Source: Bacillota bacterium (lineage in GTDB: Bacteria > Bacillota > Dethiobacteria > DTU022). From it: a stretch of 7,422 bases of DNA. The DNA lies in the NCBI GenBank assembly GCA_012510305.1, contig JAAZIE010000323.1, forward strand, positions 1-7,422. Reading direction: 5' to 3'. Below, in pieces: positions 5,536-7,422 of this stretch. How positions within the stretch are numbered: the first letter of the stretch is position 1; every line of letters starts with the position of its first letter. A program made the translations under genes and the position numbers. The notes below the pieces were generated by a model, which worked only from the letters and a program-made list of their open reading frames with translations, was not told the origin of the DNA and made no database searches.

Positions 5536-5554
5536 ACTGGTTTGAGTGATCAGT

Positions 5555-5574
5555 AAAGCACCTTTGCTTTTTTT
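5555..5574 (+). terminator. Weak Rho-independent terminator after spoIIR
   Basis: AAAGCA (5555-5560), loop CCTT, then TGCTTT (5565-5570) forms a 6-bp stem running into a T tract at 5568-5574. It begins 20 bp after the spoIIR stop. The stem is short and AT-rich, so read-through into the transporter gene is likely. Confidence 0.45.
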
Positions 5575-5586
5575 GGGGGTCGAGAA

Positions 5587-7203
5587 GTGGACTGGCGAGA
5601 CTTTGTCCAGATTGCGTTTATCTCTGTCGGCGGCCTGGGGCTTTTTTTATTTGGCATCCAGATGATGGCTTCGGGAATGCAGAAAGCCGCCGGGGACAAA
5701 TTGCGCCGGATCCTGGAGACGCTGACGCAAAATCCGATCACCGGTCTTCTTACCGGCATGGTTATCACCATGCTCATTCAGAGCAGCGGTGCCACCACGG
5801 TCATGGTCGTCGGTTTTGCCAACGCCGGTTTGATCAGCCTCTCCCAGGCGATCAGTGTAATCATCGGTGCCAATGTGGGCACGACCGTGACTGCACAGAT
5901 CATCTCCTTTAAAATAGAGATGATCGCTTTTCCGGCCATCGGTATAGGCTCGCTGATTATCTTTTTTAGCAGGCGCCGGCAGTATCGCTACCTTGGCGAA
6001 GCCCTCCTGGGGACGGGCCTTCTCTTTCTTGGTATCTCGACCATGTCTTCCGGCTTGGGACCGCTGAAGGATTTGCCTGCTTTTAACAGCCTTCTGTCAC
6101 AATTCAGCGCTTTTCCCCTGCTGGGCGTGCTCGGCGGCGCTTTTATTACGGCGATTCTCCAGAGCAGCAGCGCTTTCACCGGTATGGTCATCGCCTTGAG
6201 CATGCAGGGGGGGATCGCCCTGGATCAGGCTCTGCCTCTTATTTTGGGATCCAATATCGGGACCTGCGTAATCGCTTTTATCGCCAGCGTGGGAACCAAC
6301 CTGACCGCCCGCCGGACGGCGATGGCTCACCTGCTGTTCAACGTGATCGGAGTATTTCTTTGCCTCGCTGCGCTGCAGCCATTTACCGCCCTGGTGCTGG
6401 AAACCGGCTCCTCGGTGACCCGCCAGATCGCCAATGCGCACACCATTTTCAACGTGCTGAACTCCGCAATTTTTATCCTGGTCCTGCCATATTTCACCAG
6501 GCTGGTGAGCCGCATTGTCCCCGGAAAAGAGATCGGTTTAGAGATTGGTCCCACCTATCTCGACCGGCGGATGCTGCCTACACCGGCAGCGGCGATTGGG
6601 GCGGCCAAAAAGGAGCTGCTGCGCATGGCCGTGATTGCCCGCGACATGGTCGGCGAGGTGCTGAGCTGCTTTGTCCAAAATGACCTCAAAAAAGTGGCCA
6701 ATATTGAACAGATGGAGGAGCTTCTTGACGGGATGGAAAAGGCGATCACCATTTTTCTGTCGGAGCTTTCGCAAAATCCGCTTACCGAGGCGGAATCTAA
6801 AATGGTGGGGAGTTTTATATCCGCGGCCAACGACCTGGAAAGGATCGGCGATCATGCCCACAATATCATGCAGCTGGCGGAAACGAAAGTTGAGGACAGG
6901 CTTCCCTTTTCCGAGCAGGCCCTGGAAGAGCTGAGCCTGCTCTACGACCAGGTTGGCGCAGCGATGAAACAGGCTGCCGAAGCCCTGGAGACAGAAAACA
7001 AGCAGCTTGCCCGCATGGTCATAGTGGGGGACGATGAGGTAGACTTGATGGAAAAAGTTTTACGCAAGGCGCATATTGAAAGGATCAACACAAAAAAATG
7101 CTTTCCACCTGCAGGCGTGATCTACCTGGATGTGTTGAGCAACCTGGAGAGAATCGGGGATCACGCTACCAATATCGCTCAGCTGGTGGTGGAAGAATTC
7201 TAA
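5587..7203 (+). CDS. Na+/phosphate cotransporter family protein with C-terminal PhoU domain (NptA/YjbB type)
   Basis: The product has 538 residues from GTG 5587, with GGGGG (5575-5579) 7 nt upstream as a partial RBS. The N-terminal ~310 residues are hydrophobic and hold the two inverted Na/Pi-cotransporter repeats. The first has QSSGATT at 65-71 followed by IIGANVGTTVTA. The second has QSSSAFT at 192-198 followed by ILGSNIGTCVIAF. The QSS motifs are the substrate/ion-binding signature of this family. From about 335 to the end is a helical PhoU-like domain with two metal-binding repeats: LERIGDHAHNI (D422, H423) and LERIGDHATNI (D525, H526). Homologues move phosphate with sodium at the cytoplasmic membrane, and in E. 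coli YjbB mediates phosphate export. The direction here cannot be read from sequence. tsaC begins 25 bp downstream, so the two are probably cotranscribed. Confidence 0.92.
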   Translation: MDWRDFVQIAFISVGGLGLFLFGIQMMASGMQKAAGDKLRRILETLTQNPITGLLTGMVITMLIQSSGATTVMVVGFANAGLISLSQAISVIIGANVGTTVTAQIISFKIEMIAFPAIGIGSLIIFFSRRRQYRYLGEALLGTGLLFLGISTMSSGLGPLKDLPAFNSLLSQFSAFPLLGVLGGAFITAILQSSSAFTGMVIALSMQGGIALDQALPLILGSNIGTCVIAFIASVGTNLTARRTAMAHLLFNVIGVFLCLAALQPFTALVLETGSSVTRQIANAHTIFNVLNSAIFILVLPYFTRLVSRIVPGKEIGLEIGPTYLDRRMLPTPAAAIGAAKKELLRMAVIARDMVGEVLSCFVQNDLKKVANIEQMEELLDGMEKAITIFLSELSQNPLTEAESKMVGSFISAANDLERIGDHAHNIMQLAETKVEDRLPFSEQALEELSLLYDQVGAAMKQAAEALETENKQLARMVIVGDDEVDLMEKVLRKAHIERINTKKCFPPAGVIYLDVLSNLERIGDHATNIAQLVVEEF

Positions 7204-7228
7204 CTGCAGTCAAGGGGAAGGGGAAGCC

Positions 7229-7422
7229 ATGTCCAGAGCGCCATCGATTAAGCAAACCCTGCTTCTCCCTCCCGGCCGTAAATCCATTTTGGCTGCCGCC
7301 GGGCTGATTCGCCGCGGCGGGCTGGTCGCTTTCCCCACCGAAACGGTTTACGGCCTGGGGGCAAACGCCCTGCAGGGAGAGGCTGTAGCCCGTATCTTTA
7401 CGGCGAAAGGGCGTCCGGCGAA
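7229..7422 (+). CDS. tsaC: Threonylcarbamoyl-AMP synthase (TsaC/Sua5, YrdC domain), N-terminal part
   Basis: The gene starts at ATG 7229 and runs off the window; 64 complete codons are visible. The purine stretch AAGGGGAAGGGGAAG (7212-7226) serves as RBS. The sequence GGLVAFPTETVYGLGANAL followed by AVARIFTAKGRPA is the diagnostic start of the YrdC domain, which binds ATP, bicarbonate and threonine to make threonylcarbamoyl-AMP for the t6A37 modification of ANN-decoding tRNAs. The B. subtilis homologue ywlC lies just downstream of spoIIR, so the position supports the call. Whether it is the short TsaC or the longer Sua5 form cannot be seen. Confidence 0.95.
   Translation, partial: MSRAPSIKQTLLLPPGRKSILAAAGLIRRGGLVAFPTETVYGLGANALQGEAVARIFTAKGRPA

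Overview
The window reads as a chromosomal housekeeping and sporulation region of an endospore-forming, Gram-positive, probably anaerobic bacterium of the Clostridia (Peptococcaceae or Thermoanaerobacterales-like). The reasons are: strong AGGAGG ribosome-binding sites; a DUF1385/YqhQ protein beside rpmE and prfA; a forespore sigma factor next to spoIIR; and a nickel-responsive NikR repressor, which is typical of anaerobes with Ni enzymes. GC content is moderately high and even across the window. I see no insertion sequence, phage gene, CRISPR array, tRNA or rRNA.

Layout. Bases 1-73 hold the last codons of an M23 (LytM-type) peptidase, followed by a small hairpin. Bases 114-323 encode a 69-residue orphan ORF that looks like a shortened Mur-ligase N-terminal domain. 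An extended -10 promoter then precedes a tight translation operon on the plus strand: rpmE (ribosomal protein L31), a DUF1385 membrane protein, prfA (release factor 1) and prmC (release-factor glutamine methyltransferase). The last three genes overlap end to start. This order resembles the rpmE-prfA-prmC-spoIIR-ywlC order of Bacillus subtilis.

The synteny is interrupted by nikR on the minus strand, whose 3' end overlaps the 3' end of prmC by 9 bp. nikR shares a 140-bp divergent intergenic region with a sigG-like gene for the forespore sigma factor. spoIIR begins inside the end of that sigma gene. A weak terminator-like hairpin follows spoIIR. Next come a Na+/phosphate-cotransporter-like protein with a C-terminal PhoU domain and the start of a TsaC/Sua5 (YrdC-domain) threonylcarbamoyl-AMP synthase, which runs off the window.

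How the genes work together. prfA and prmC form a functional pair: PrmC methylates the GGQ glutamine of RF1. sigG and spoIIR are both forespore genes: SpoIIR is the secreted signal that triggers pro-sigmaE processing in the mother cell, and sigmaG drives late forespore expression. The sigG-spoIIR overlap, the lone nikR with no nickel genes beside it, and the orphan Mur-like ORF are the least ordinary points. I did not find a clearly novel multi-gene system here.
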